Assembly: GCA_963821345.1 (NCBI GenBank)
Contig: CAWGDM010000012.1
Coordinates: 62,001 to 126,000 of the forward strand
DNA length: 64,000 nucleotides
Source of the DNA: WHSW01 sp963821345
Lineage (GTDB): Bacteria > Actinomycetota > Thermoleophilia > Solirubrobacterales > 70-9
Direction: 5' to 3'
A program made the translations under genes and the position numbers. The notes beneath the pieces were generated by a model. It had not been told where the DNA came from. It saw only the letters and a list, made by a program, of their open reading frames with translations, and made no database searches. This document shows positions 14,949-23,247 of the stretch, in pieces; position 1 is the first letter of the stretch, and each line of letters starts with the position of its first letter.

Positions 14949-16121
14949 TCACCATTCCCTCAACCGGGCCCGGGCGAGCATGTCCTCGCCGCTTCGTTCC
15001 CAGTCGACCGCGAGCGGCTCGATCGCCTGCTCGACGCGGTCGAAGCCGGCCCAGAAGGCGAGCGGCTTGCCGGCGCCGAGCACCTTCGGCGCGTAGAACA
15101 CCCGCAGCTCGTCGACCTCGCCGGCACCGAGGAAGGAGCCGGCGAGCTCGGATCCCCCTTCGACCAGCAGCGAGGTGATCTGTCGCCGACCGAGCTCGGC
15201 GAGCGCCGCGGCGAGCCGGCGCTGGCGATCGCCGCCGATCTCGAGCACCTCGGCGCCGGCCGCGCGCAGCGCCTCGACCCGCGCCGGGTCGGCGCCCGCC
15301 TCGGCGAAGACGTACAGCGCCGCCTCGCCGATCGAGCGGACGAGCGCGGAGTCGACCGGCAGCCGGGCGGCGGAGTCGAAGACGACCCGCGCGGGCTGGC
15401 GTTGGGAGGCGTAGCCGACCCGCGCCGCCGTTGAGGCGCTTTGTTCGGCCTCCGGATCGGCCACATCTCGCGCGGTCAGCAGCGGGTCATCGGCGAGCGC
15501 GGTGCCGATCCCGATCGCGACCGCGTCCGAGTCCGCCCGCCAGCGGTGCACGAGGGCGCGGCTCTCGGGGCCGGAGATCCAGCGCGAGTCGCCGCTCGGG
15601 GTCGCCGTGATCCCGTCGAGGCTGACCGCCGACTTCAGCGTCACCAGCGGCAGACCGGTGCGGGCGTGCTTTCGGAACGGCTGCATCAGCAGGCGCGCCG
15701 CCGCCGCCTCGGCGCCGTCGGCGAACTCGACCTCGACCCCGCCGTCGCGGAGCATCCCGGGCCCGCGCCCGGACGCCTTCTCGCTCGGGTCGTCGCAGCC
15801 GATCACCACCCGCGCCGGCCCGGCCTCGAGCAGCGCCTCCGCGCACGGCGGCTGGCGGCCGTGATGAGCGCAGGGCTCGAGGCTGACGTAGATCGTCGCC
15901 CCGTGGGGCGACTCGCCCCGCGCCCGGCAATCGTCGAGCGCCGCGACCTCGGCGTGCGCGCCGCCGAGCTGGGCGTGAAAGCCTTCGCCGATCACCTCGC
16001 CGTCCCGCACGACCACGGCGCCGACCAGGGGGTTGGGGCTGACCCGCCCCCGGCCGCCCTCGGCCAGCTCCAGCGCCTGGCGCAGATGGACGCGATCCTC
16101 GTCCGTGACTACGGAATTCAT
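14949..16121 (-). CDS. ribD: bifunctional pyrimidine deaminase/reductase
   Basis: 390 residues from ATG 16121 (MNSVVTDEDRVHLRQAL). The long open frame upstream is antisense to the flippase gene and is ignored. The deaminase domain (1-145) shows SPNPLVGAVVV, the zinc site HAE and PCAHHGRQPPC. The reductase domain starts around residue 150: LKSAVSLDGITATPSGDSRW and LLVEGGSELAGSFL. It performs the second and third steps of riboflavin synthesis. No FMN riboswitch is visible in the short 33-base gap to the divergent flippase; an operator-like palindrome is there instead. Confidence 0.95.
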   Translation of the reverse strand: MNSVVTDEDRVHLRQALELAEGGRGRVSPNPLVGAVVVRDGEVIGEGFHAQLGGAHAEVAALDDCRARGESPHGATIYVSLEPCAHHGRQPPCAEALLEAGPARVVIGCDDPSEKASGRGPGMLRDGGVEVEFADGAEAAAARLLMQPFRKHARTGLPLVTLKSAVSLDGITATPSGDSRWISGPESRALVHRWRADSDAVAIGIGTALADDPLLTARDVADPEAEQSASTAARVGYASQRQPARVVFDSAARLPVDSALVRSIGEAALYVFAEAGADPARVEALRAAGAEVLEIGGDRQRRLAAALAELGRRQITSLLVEGGSELAGSFLGAGEVDELRVFYAPKVLGAGKPLAFWAGFDRVEQAIEPLAVDWERSGEDMLARARLREW

Positions 16122-16137
16122 GCCTGTGAACCGCCTG

Positions 16138-16155
16138 ATTGACTGGTCAGTCAAT
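16138..16155. promoter_or_regulatory. operator-like palindrome between ribD and the flippase gene
   Basis: ATTGACTG-GT-CAGTCAAT: perfect 8-base arms around a 2-base centre at 16138-16155. It fills almost the whole 33-base gap between the divergent starts of ribD (16121) and the flippase (16155), and its last base is the first base of the flippase TTG codon. The size and symmetry match operators of TetR- or GntR-type regulators (known for those families). No such regulator gene is in the window. Confidence 0.6.
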
Positions 16156-17519
16156 TGAAGTCTACCGGCGAATCGGAGCGTTCGGGCTTCGGCCGCTCCG
16201 CCGGCACCCTGTCGGCAGGGGTCGGGGCCGCCGGGCTGCTCACCTACGTCTTCTTCGCGCTCGCCGCCCACAACCTCGACCCGACCGCGTACGGCGAAAT
16301 CGTCGTCCTGTGGTCGGCGACATTCGTCACGATCTCGGTCCTCCACCGGCCGGCCGAGCAGTTCATCTCTCGCAGCGTCGCCGCCCACCGGGCCCGCGAC
16401 GAACCGATCGGGGCCAGCCTGCGGACCGCGGCGCGGATCCAGATCCTGGTCGTGGTCGCCTTCGCGATCGTCGCCGTCGCGCTGCGAGGCCCGCTCCAGG
16501 ACGACCTGTTCTCGGGCTCGGCCACCCTCTACTGGGTCTACGTCGGCGCGGTGGTCGCCTTCGCGGCGAGCTTCTTCGCCCGCGGCTACCTCGCCGGCGA
16601 GGGGCTGTTCGGCCTGCTGGCCGGGCTGCTGGTCTCGGAGTCGTTCTCGCGGATGGCGTTCTCGCTCGCGGTCGCGATCGGGATCGCCGCCGGACGCGAC
16701 GCGGTCGCCGCCGGGGTGGTCGCGGCGCCGCTGTTCTCGCTCACGGTCGTCCCGCTTGCGTTCGTCGGGCGCCGTGCGCAGCGCGGCTCCCACGACGGCG
16801 AGCCCACCGCGCCCGCCGCGACGGCGGCTGACGACCGATCCACCCGCGGCGGTGCCTTCGCCGCCGCGGTCCTGCTGATCATGCTCAGCGAGCAGATCTT
16901 CCTCAACGCCGGGCCGCTGCTGGTCCGCGGCTCGGACGGCGCCGCCGAGGCCGGCTACATCTTCAACGTCCTGATGCTCGCCCGCGCACCGCTGCTCGTC
17001 TTCCAGGGGATCGCGATCAGCCTCCTCCCCCACCTCACCCGGCTGCGATCCGGCGGCGGCATCGACGCGGCGGCCGAGTTCGAGCTCTCGGTATCGACCA
17101 CGCTGCGGGCGATCGCGGGCTTCACCGCCGTGGTCGGCGCCGTGGTCGCGATCGCCGGTCCGGCGCTGATGCAGGCGGCGTTTTCGGACCGGTTCAGCTA
17201 CGACCGCGCCGGGTTGCTGATGGTGACCGCGGCGATGGGGCTCTACCTGGCCGCGACGACGCTCAACCAGGCGGCCCTGGCCCGGGGCCAGGCGCGCCGC
17301 GCCGCCTCCCGCTGGATCGGCTGCGCGATCGGCTTCCTGGTTTGGTCGGCCCTCGGCCCGTTCGAGCCCGACCGCCGGATCGAGATCGGGTTCCTGGCCG
17401 CGGCGGCGGCGCTCTTCTGCCTGCTGCGCCGCCTTTACGCCCGTCCGGAGTCGGGCGACGGCCTCAGCGAGGTCGAGCAGACCGAGGCTCGCCTCGCCCT
17501 CGCCGACGAGGCCAGCTAG
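16155..17519 (+). CDS. polytopic flippase-like membrane protein (MATE/Wzx/MurJ superfamily)
   Basis: 454 residues from a TTG at 16155. About a dozen hydrophobic segments, starting GVGAAGLLTYVFFALAAHNL, are arranged as in polysaccharide or lipid flippases, with paired halves split near residues 205-235 by a hydrophilic loop (GSHDGEPTAPAATAADDRST). The typical features are LDPTAYGEIVVLWSATF near the N-terminus and LARAPLLVFQGIAISLLPHL in the middle. Substrate unknown. No Shine-Dalgarno precedes the TTG; the operator palindrome lies there, so the message may be leaderless. It separates the rpe and ribD blocks that are adjacent in mycobacteria. Confidence 0.78.
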   Translation: MKSTGESERSGFGRSAGTLSAGVGAAGLLTYVFFALAAHNLDPTAYGEIVVLWSATFVTISVLHRPAEQFISRSVAAHRARDEPIGASLRTAARIQILVVVAFAIVAVALRGPLQDDLFSGSATLYWVYVGAVVAFAASFFARGYLAGEGLFGLLAGLLVSESFSRMAFSLAVAIGIAAGRDAVAAGVVAAPLFSLTVVPLAFVGRRAQRGSHDGEPTAPAATAADDRSTRGGAFAAAVLLIMLSEQIFLNAGPLLVRGSDGAAEAGYIFNVLMLARAPLLVFQGIAISLLPHLTRLRSGGGIDAAAEFELSVSTTLRAIAGFTAVVGAVVAIAGPALMQAAFSDRFSYDRAGLLMVTAAMGLYLAATTLNQAALARGQARRAASRWIGCAIGFLVWSALGPFEPDRRIEIGFLAAAAALFCLLRRLYARPESGDGLSEVEQTEARLALADEAS

Positions 17520-17536
17520 CCCGATACCTTCCCCCT

Positions 17537-19357
17537 TTGTCGGACTATGAGCTGATACTGGTCGCGGGCCTGCTGCTGGCGGCCGGGCTGATCGCCGCGA
17601 AGGCGGCCGACCGGGTCCGGGTGCCCGGGCTGCTGCTCTTCCTCGGGCTCGGGATGCTGATCGGCTCGGAGGGCATCGGGGGCGTTGAGTTCGACGACTA
17701 CGAGCTCGCGCGCACGCTCGGGACGATCGGCCTCGTCCTGATCCTGTTCGAGGGCGGCCTGACCGCCGGCTGGAACGAGATCCGCCCGGTGGTCGGGACG
17801 GCGATCTCGCTGGCGACGATCGGCACGATGGTGACCGCGGCGGTCACCGGGCTTGCCGCCGTCTGGCTGTTCGACCTCTCGACCCTCGAGGGCCTGCTGA
17901 TCGGCTCGGCGGTGGCGGCCACCGACAGCGCCGCGATCTTCGCCGTCCTGCGCGGCTCGCATCTGCGCAAGCGGCTGGCCCGCGCGCTGGAGGGCGAGTC
18001 GGGAATGAACGACCCGGTCGCCCTGCTGTTGGTCACCGGGTTCATCGACTGGATCCAGATGTCGGACTACGGCGCCGCCGACATGATCGCCAGCCTGGCG
18101 CTGAAGCTCGCCGTCGGGCTCGTGTTCGGGATCGCGATCGGCTTCGGCGCCCGCTGGTGCTTCCGCAACCTCGACCTGCCGACGCCCGGCCTCTACCCGG
18201 TCGCCTCGATCGCCAGCGCCGCGCTCGCCTACGGCGTCCCCGAGCTGGTCCACGGCTCGGGCTTCCTCTCGGTCTACATCACGGCGCTGATCCTCGGCAC
18301 CGGCCCGGTCCCGGCAAAGCAGACGACGATCGCCTTCCACCAGGGCCTCTCGTGGGTCGCCCAGATCTCGCTCTTCGCCCTCCTCGGCCTGCTGGTCTTC
18401 CCCAGTGGCCTCGCCGACGTCGCCGGCGACGCGCTGCTGCTGTCGGCAGCGCTGATCTTCGTCGCCCGCCCGCTGGCCGCGTTCGTCGCCAGCGCCTTCT
18501 CCCCGTTCGACAACCGCGAGCGGCTGATGCTCGGCTGGGCCGGTCTGCGCGGCGCGATCCCGATCTGGCTCGCGACCTTCCCGGTGGTCGCCGGGGTCGG
18601 CGACACGGACACGATCTTCAACGTGATCTTCTTCGTCGTCGTCACCTCGACCCTGATCCAGGGCAGCACCTTCGAGCCGCTGGCGAAGCGGCTCGGGGTG
18701 GTCAGCGACGAGGCGGCGCTGCCGCCGCCGCTGATCGAGACGGGGATCATCCGCGAGCTCGGGGGTGAGTCGTTCGTCTGGCGGGTGCGGCCCGGCGACG
18801 CGGCCGCCGGGCACACCATCAAGGAGCTCGATTTGCCGCGCGAGGCGCTCGTCAACCTGATCGTCCGCGACGGTGCGGCGCTGCCGCCGCGCGGCTCGAC
18901 CGAGATCGAGGAGGGCGACGAACTCCACATCGTCGTCCGGCTCGAGGCGCTCGACCGGGTGCAGCGGCTCGCCGGGCGCTGGCGCGACGGCCCACTCGGC
19001 CCGCCGCCGGTCGAGCCGCTGCCGCTGCGCGGCGCGCCGCAGGTGTTCACGGCGCGGCCGTGGAGCCCCGAGCGCGACGGCGACCCGGGCGACCCGGATC
19101 AGATCCAAGGGGTGCCCGTGGCGCAGCGGTTGCGGATCCGCCGCGACGGCAGCGGCGCGCTGGTCGCGCTCGCCGACGGCCGCTACGCCGCCACCGGCGC
19201 CGACGTGCTCGCCGTCGGCGGTCGCCGCCGGCTCGCCGACTGGTGCGCGCGGCGCGGCGCCCGGCCCGGGCTCAGCTCGGCCGAGCGCGCCTGGTGGCAG
19301 GAGCTCGCCGGCGCCCTCAGCGCCCCGGCCACCCCGCGCGCCCCGGGCCGCTCCTAG
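17537..19357 (+). CDS. potassium/proton antiporter with C-terminal TrkA-C (RCK_C) domain
   Basis: 606 residues from TTG 17537 (LSDYELILVAGLLLAAGL); the 65 codons before it in this frame are shadow of the flippase gene. Around 12 transmembrane segments in residues 5-395 contain the CPA1 motif LEGESGMNDPVALLL and FEGGLTAGWNEI. Residues about 405-480 form a TrkA-C domain (ESFVWRVRPGDAAAGHTIKE, EEGDELHIVVR) that binds regulatory nucleotides in CvrA/NhaP2-like proteins. The last 120 residues are Arg/Pro/Ala-rich. It begins 17 bases after the flippase stop. Its stop shares a CTAG with the convergent rpe stop. Confidence 0.85.
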   Translation: MSDYELILVAGLLLAAGLIAAKAADRVRVPGLLLFLGLGMLIGSEGIGGVEFDDYELARTLGTIGLVLILFEGGLTAGWNEIRPVVGTAISLATIGTMVTAAVTGLAAVWLFDLSTLEGLLIGSAVAATDSAAIFAVLRGSHLRKRLARALEGESGMNDPVALLLVTGFIDWIQMSDYGAADMIASLALKLAVGLVFGIAIGFGARWCFRNLDLPTPGLYPVASIASAALAYGVPELVHGSGFLSVYITALILGTGPVPAKQTTIAFHQGLSWVAQISLFALLGLLVFPSGLADVAGDALLLSAALIFVARPLAAFVASAFSPFDNRERLMLGWAGLRGAIPIWLATFPVVAGVGDTDTIFNVIFFVVVTSTLIQGSTFEPLAKRLGVVSDEAALPPPLIETGIIRELGGESFVWRVRPGDAAAGHTIKELDLPREALVNLIVRDGAALPPRGSTEIEEGDELHIVVRLEALDRVQRLAGRWRDGPLGPPPVEPLPLRGAPQVFTARPWSPERDGDPGDPDQIQGVPVAQRLRIRRDGSGALVALADGRYAATGADVLAVGGRRRLADWCARRGARPGLSSAERAWWQELAGALSAPATPRAPGRS

Positions 19358-20055
19358 GCCCCAGCGTCCGCGGCGGCGGCGATCTCGGCGTAGGCGGCGG
19401 CCGGGTCGGGGGCCCCGAAGACCGCCGAGCCGGCGACGAACAGGGTCGCGCCCGCCGCGGCGACCGAGCCCACGGTGCGCGGGTCGACGCCGCCGTCGAC
19501 CTCGTGGAGGGCGTTCGGGAGCAGCTCGCAGAGTCGCTCGAGCTTCGCCGGCGTGGTCTCGATGAACTTCTGGCCGCCCCAGCCCGGGTTGACGCTCATG
19601 CAGAGGACCAGGTCGGCGACGCCGTCGAGCGCCGAGAGCGCCTCCGGCGGGGTCCCCGGGTTGAGCGCGACGCCAGCCAGGCAGCCGGCCTCGCGGATCG
19701 CGTGCAGGGCGCGGTTGGCGTGCGCGGTCGCCTCGACGTGCAGGGTGATCGAGTCGGCCCCGGCGCGCGCGAACTCGGCGACCTGCCGCTCGGGACGCTC
19801 GATCATCAGGTGGACGTCGATCACGCCGCCCGCATCATGGACCTGGTCGGCGATCGCCGCGGCGATCAGCGGCCCGATCGTGATCGGCGGGACGAAGTGG
19901 CCGTCCATGACGTCGACGTGGATCACCCGGGCCCCGGCAGCGAGCACCTCGCCGACCTGCTCGCCGAGGCGAGCGAAGTCGGCCGAGAGGATCGAGGGAG
20001 CAACCCGGCGACCCTCGTAGGCGGCGGGCACGGCGGCGTTCGGATCCGGGGTCAA
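19354..20055 (-). CDS. rpe: ribulose-phosphate 3-epimerase
   Basis: 233 residues if it begins at TTG 20055, which overlaps the zinc-ribbon stop as TTGA; a GTG eight codons later would give 225, closer to the usual length. TIM barrel motifs: APSILSADFARLGEQ, HVDVMDGHFVPPITIG, DVHLMIERPE, CMSVNPGWGGQKFIE and EVDGGVDPRT. The metal-binding His, Asp and catalytic Asp residues are all there. Interconverts ribulose 5-phosphate and xylulose 5-phosphate, and so ties to the riboflavin precursor ribulose 5-phosphate. Confidence 0.95.
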   Translation of the reverse strand: MTPDPNAAVPAAYEGRRVAPSILSADFARLGEQVGEVLAAGARVIHVDVMDGHFVPPITIGPLIAAAIADQVHDAGGVIDVHLMIERPERQVAEFARAGADSITLHVEATAHANRALHAIREAGCLAGVALNPGTPPEALSALDGVADLVLCMSVNPGWGGQKFIETTPAKLERLCELLPNALHEVDGGVDPRTVGSVAAAGATLFVAGSAVFGAPDPAAAYAEIAAAADAGA

Positions 20056-20279
20056 ACCGCGGTCAGCATCGAGTGGCCGCAATGCTGGCAGAGGAGGTCC
20101 TCGTCGGCCGACATCCGGACCATCGTCTGGTGTTCGCCGCAGTTGGGGCAACCGGAGACGAGCTCGTAGCGGCGCAGGCAGTAGACGCATCGGTAGCGGC
20201 CCGGCAGCTGGGTCGGGCGCAGCCAGGGCTCGCCGCAGCCGGGGCACGCGGGGCGCTGAATCGCGCGCTCGTCGGCCAT
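20052..20279 (-). CDS. small double zinc-ribbon protein
   Basis: 75 residues with four CxxC pairs at Cys12/15, 31/34, 44/47 and 64/67, so two zinc ribbons (ACPGCGEPW, RCVYCLRRYELVSGCPNCGEH, LCQHCGHS). It resembles small rubredoxin-like or DZR proteins with no fixed function. Its ATG overlaps the stop of the fmt-rsmB gene by one base (TGATG) and its own stop overlaps the rpe start, so it is squeezed between two core genes and translated with them. A ribosome or RNA link is only an inference from the neighbours. Confidence 0.8.
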   Translation of the reverse strand: MADERAIQRPACPGCGEPWLRPTQLPGRYRCVYCLRRYELVSGCPNCGEHQTMVRMSADEDLLCQHCGHSMLTAV

Positions 20280-22576
20280 CAGCCGGCCCCCGCCCCCCGC
20301 AGGCGGGCGATGAAGAAGCCCGTCGTCCGGTCGCGCTGCGGCAGCAGCTGCAGGAAGCGGTCGTCGCGGCGCGAGGCGAGCCGCGTGAATCGCTCGTCCG
20401 CGGCGAGCCGCTCGGGCTCGGCGTCCGCGTACTCGCCGATCCTCGCCACGACCTGCTCGTTCTCGCCTGCCGAGATCGTGCAGGTCGAGTAGATGAGCGT
20501 CCCGCCCGGGCGCAGGGCCCGCGCCGCGCGGACGAGCATCCGGCGCTGGATCGCAGCCAGCCGCTCGATGTCCGCAGGGCTCTTGCGCCAGCGGGCATCG
20601 GGGCGGGAGGCGAGCGTCCCGAGGTCGGAGCAGGGCGGGTCCAAGAGGACTCGATCGTAGCCGGACCCGAGGTCGGCCTCGGCCGCGTCGGCGACCTCGA
20701 CCCGCACGCAACCGGCGCCCGCACGGGCGCACAGCTCCTCGATCTCGGCGGCCCGGCGACCGTCGGCCTCGATCGAGCGGACCTCTCCCTCGTCGCGCAT
20801 CCGGGCGGCGATCGCCGTGGTCTTGATCCCCGGTCCCGCGCACAGGTCCAGCACCCGCTCGCCCGGCTGGGGGTCGAGCAGCGCAACCACGGCCTGCGAG
20901 CCGCGCGATTGCGGGACCAGCTCGCCGGTCGCGATCCGGGCGCCGACCGGATCGGGGGTCGAGCCGCAGATCAGGCAGTCGGCCGGGTCTAGCAGCCCGC
21001 CGGCGCCGGGGCCGGCGACCTCGATCCCGGCGTCGCGCAGCTCGGCGGCGACGTGGGCGGGAACGGCGCGCAGCGTGTTCACCCGCATCGCCGCCTCGGC
21101 GGGCTCGTTCATCGCGGCCATCAGCAGGCGCGCCTCGGCCGCGCCCAGCTCGGCCCACCACAGCTCCGCCAGCCACTCCGGGTAGGAGTGGGCGATCGCC
21201 GCCCCGGCGGGGGTCGAGTCGTCGAGCGAGCCGAGCAGCTCCCCGCGCTCGGCGACGGCGCGGCGCAGGAGGGCGTTGACGAACCCGCTCGCCGCCCGCG
21301 CGCGCCCGTGCCCACCGCTCGAGCGCCTCATCCCGTGCTTGGCGAGCTCGACGGCCTGGTCGACGGCCGCGTGGTCGGCGGTCTCGGAGAAGAGCAGCTC
21401 GTAGAGGCCGAGCCTCAGCGCCGCCAGGGCCGCGTCGTCGACCCTCCCCCCGCGCCGTCCGGCGAGGACCCCGATCAGGTGATCGGAGGTGCCGCGCCGT
21501 TGCACCGAGCCGTAGGCGAGCCGGCGCGCCTGCGCAAGCTCTCGGCCCTCGAGCTCGAGCCGGGCGGCGGCGGCCGAGAAGGCGCGGTCGGTCCAGGCGC
21601 CGTCCTCGAACGTCCGTCGCAGGATCTCGTAGGCGAGTCGCCTGGCCGGGGTGACTCGATCGGCGCTCACTGCGGGCTCGGGCAGAGGATGGCCCCGCAG
21701 GTAGTCCCGCGCGTCCATCGCCCGCCCGCCGGGCGGCTTGACCCGCACCAGCCGCAGGACGCCCTCGCCGCAGCCCAGCCGCAGCCCGTCGGAGCCGTCG
21801 AGCGCGCCGACCTCGAGCTCGCTCTGTTCAGCCACGGCCACGGCCACCCCCAGGCGCTGGTCGGAGAGCTGCTCGAGCTCGAGGTAGGCGCCGATGTGCG
21901 GGTGCAGCGCCCGCACCCGGCGCTCGAGCTCGACCGCGCTTCGCCGCGGGTCGAGCAGGCGGTCGTCGGCGGTGATCTTCTCGGCGTAGGTGGCCTCGGC
22001 GTCGTCCTGCTCGGTCAGCTCGAGCTCTCCCCGGGCACGGCGGTCGAGCGCCTCGATCAGCAGCCGCCCGCCGACCTCCTCGAGCCGCTCGGCCAGCCCG
22101 CCGAAGTCGAGGCCGCCGATCGGAACCGCCTCGCGTGACGCCACCGGCCCCGAGTCGAGCGCCGCGGTCACCCGCATGATCGAGACCCCAGTCTGCGGAT
22201 CGCCGGCCAGGATCGCGCGCTCGATCGGTGCCGCGCCGCGCCAGCGCGGCAGCAGCGAGGGGTGAACGTTGAGCAGCTCCAGCTCGGCAAGCAGCGGCTC
22301 GCGCAGCAGCTGGCCGAAGGCGCAGACGACGCCGATCTCGGGCTTCGGCGCGAGGATCCGCTCCCGCGACTCGGCGCTTTCGGTCGCCTCCGTCTTCAGG
22401 AGCTCGATCCCGAGCTCGGTCGCGGTCGCGGCCGCGGGCGCCGGAGCGAGCTTGCGGCCTCGGCCCTGGCGGCTGTCGGGCGGGGTGACGACGAGCGCCG
22501 GCGCGTGCTCGGAGGCCGCCAGGCGCCGGAGCACCGCGGCGGCGAAGTCCGAGCTGCCGAGGTAGACCAGCCTCAC
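20279..22576 (-). CDS. fusion of methionyl-tRNA formyltransferase and 16S rRNA m5C967 methyltransferase (Fmt-RsmB)
   Basis: 765 residues in one uninterrupted frame. Residues 1-300 are Fmt: LNVHPSLLPRWRGAAPIERA with catalytic Asn103 and His105, Asp141 in ALDSGPVA, and the C-terminal tRNA-binding domain ending VKPPGGRAMDARDYL. Residues 308-450 are the NusB-like domain of RsmB (RRLAYEILRR, FVNALLRRAV). Residues about 455-765 are the methyltransferase: SAM motif LDLCAGPGIKTTAIA (576-590), DPPC with Cys649 and YSTC with Cys699, the two catalytic cysteines. In most actinobacteria these are adjacent separate genes; here no stop separates them. The def gene overlaps it by 4 bases. Confidence 0.92.
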   Translation of the reverse strand: MRLVYLGSSDFAAAVLRRLAASEHAPALVVTPPDSRQGRGRKLAPAPAAATATELGIELLKTEATESAESRERILAPKPEIGVVCAFGQLLREPLLAELELLNVHPSLLPRWRGAAPIERAILAGDPQTGVSIMRVTAALDSGPVASREAVPIGGLDFGGLAERLEEVGGRLLIEALDRRARGELELTEQDDAEATYAEKITADDRLLDPRRSAVELERRVRALHPHIGAYLELEQLSDQRLGVAVAVAEQSELEVGALDGSDGLRLGCGEGVLRLVRVKPPGGRAMDARDYLRGHPLPEPAVSADRVTPARRLAYEILRRTFEDGAWTDRAFSAAAARLELEGRELAQARRLAYGSVQRRGTSDHLIGVLAGRRGGRVDDAALAALRLGLYELLFSETADHAAVDQAVELAKHGMRRSSGGHGRARAASGFVNALLRRAVAERGELLGSLDDSTPAGAAIAHSYPEWLAELWWAELGAAEARLLMAAMNEPAEAAMRVNTLRAVPAHVAAELRDAGIEVAGPGAGGLLDPADCLICGSTPDPVGARIATGELVPQSRGSQAVVALLDPQPGERVLDLCAGPGIKTTAIAARMRDEGEVRSIEADGRRAAEIEELCARAGAGCVRVEVADAAEADLGSGYDRVLLDPPCSDLGTLASRPDARWRKSPADIERLAAIQRRMLVRAARALRPGGTLIYSTCTISAGENEQVVARIGEYADAEPERLAADERFTRLASRRDDRFLQLLPQRDRTTGFFIARLRGAGAG

Positions 22577-23223
22577 CCGTCGTCGGACTCGGACCCGGAC
22601 TCGGCCTCGGGCTCGGGCTCGGGCTCCGGGCTGTAGGTGGTCCCTTCGCGCAGCGCCCGCATCGCGCCCTTGCGCTGGTCGCGGGTCGTCCGGTCGAGGA
22701 TCAGGACGCCGTCGAGGTGGTCGATCTCGTGCTGCAGGACGCGCGCCTCGAGCCCCGAGGCCTCGACCAGCAGCGGCTCGCCCTCAACCCCGACCCCGCG
22801 CACCCGGGCGTGCAGGGCGCGCTCGACGTCGACCCCGATCCCGGGCAGGCTCAGACAGCCCTCCTCGGCGGTCGCCAGGTCGTCCGAGAGCCATTCGACC
22901 TCGGGGTTGGCGACCGCGGTGGCCGGGGCGTTGGGCGCCGCCTGGAAGACCAGCAGCCGCCGCAGCGCGCCGAGCTGGGTGGCGGCCAGGCCAACGCCCA
23001 TCGCGTCGCGCATGATCGCGACCATCCGCTCGGCCTCGGCCGCCAACTCCGGACCGAACTCGGTCACGTCGGAGGCCCTCGACCGCAACACGGGATCGCC
23101 GTAGGTGACGACCTCGGCCAGCGCGGCCGCGCGCCGCTCGCGCTCGGCCTCGCTGAGCTCGTGGGCGTCTGAGTCGGAGACCTCGGTGGTCTCGTCGACC
23201 TGCTCTGAAGTCGCCTCGCTCAC
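22573..23223 (-). CDS. def: peptide deformylase
   Basis: 216 residues. Removes the formyl group that Fmt adds to initiator methionine. Motifs: GVGLAATQLG (76-85), EGCLSLPG (121-128) and QHEIDHLDG (164-172); the iron ligands are Cys123, His165 and His169, and Glu166 is catalytic. Unlike standard deformylases it carries about 35 acidic residues before the core (SEQVDETTEVSDSDAHELSE) and an acidic tail of repeated Glu-Pro and Ser-Glu at the end. Start overlaps are absent upstream; it is 24 bases after priA. Confidence 0.95.
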   Translation of the reverse strand: MSEATSEQVDETTEVSDSDAHELSEAERERRAAALAEVVTYGDPVLRSRASDVTEFGPELAAEAERMVAIMRDAMGVGLAATQLGALRRLLVFQAAPNAPATAVANPEVEWLSDDLATAEEGCLSLPGIGVDVERALHARVRGVGVEGEPLLVEASGLEARVLQHEIDHLDGVLILDRTTRDQRKGAMRALREGTTYSPEPEPEPEAESGSESDDG

Positions 23224-23247
23224 CCCTCCGAGTCTATTTCCACCCGT

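Noticed and set aside
12617..16121. ribBA as a true pseudogene
   Set aside because: One base change restores every conserved motif of both domains, and the same +1 type of change recurs in many core genes such as ftsQ, murB and gcvPA.
16122..16154. FMN riboswitch before ribD
   Set aside because: The gap is 33 bases, too short for the RFN element, and shows only the palindrome.
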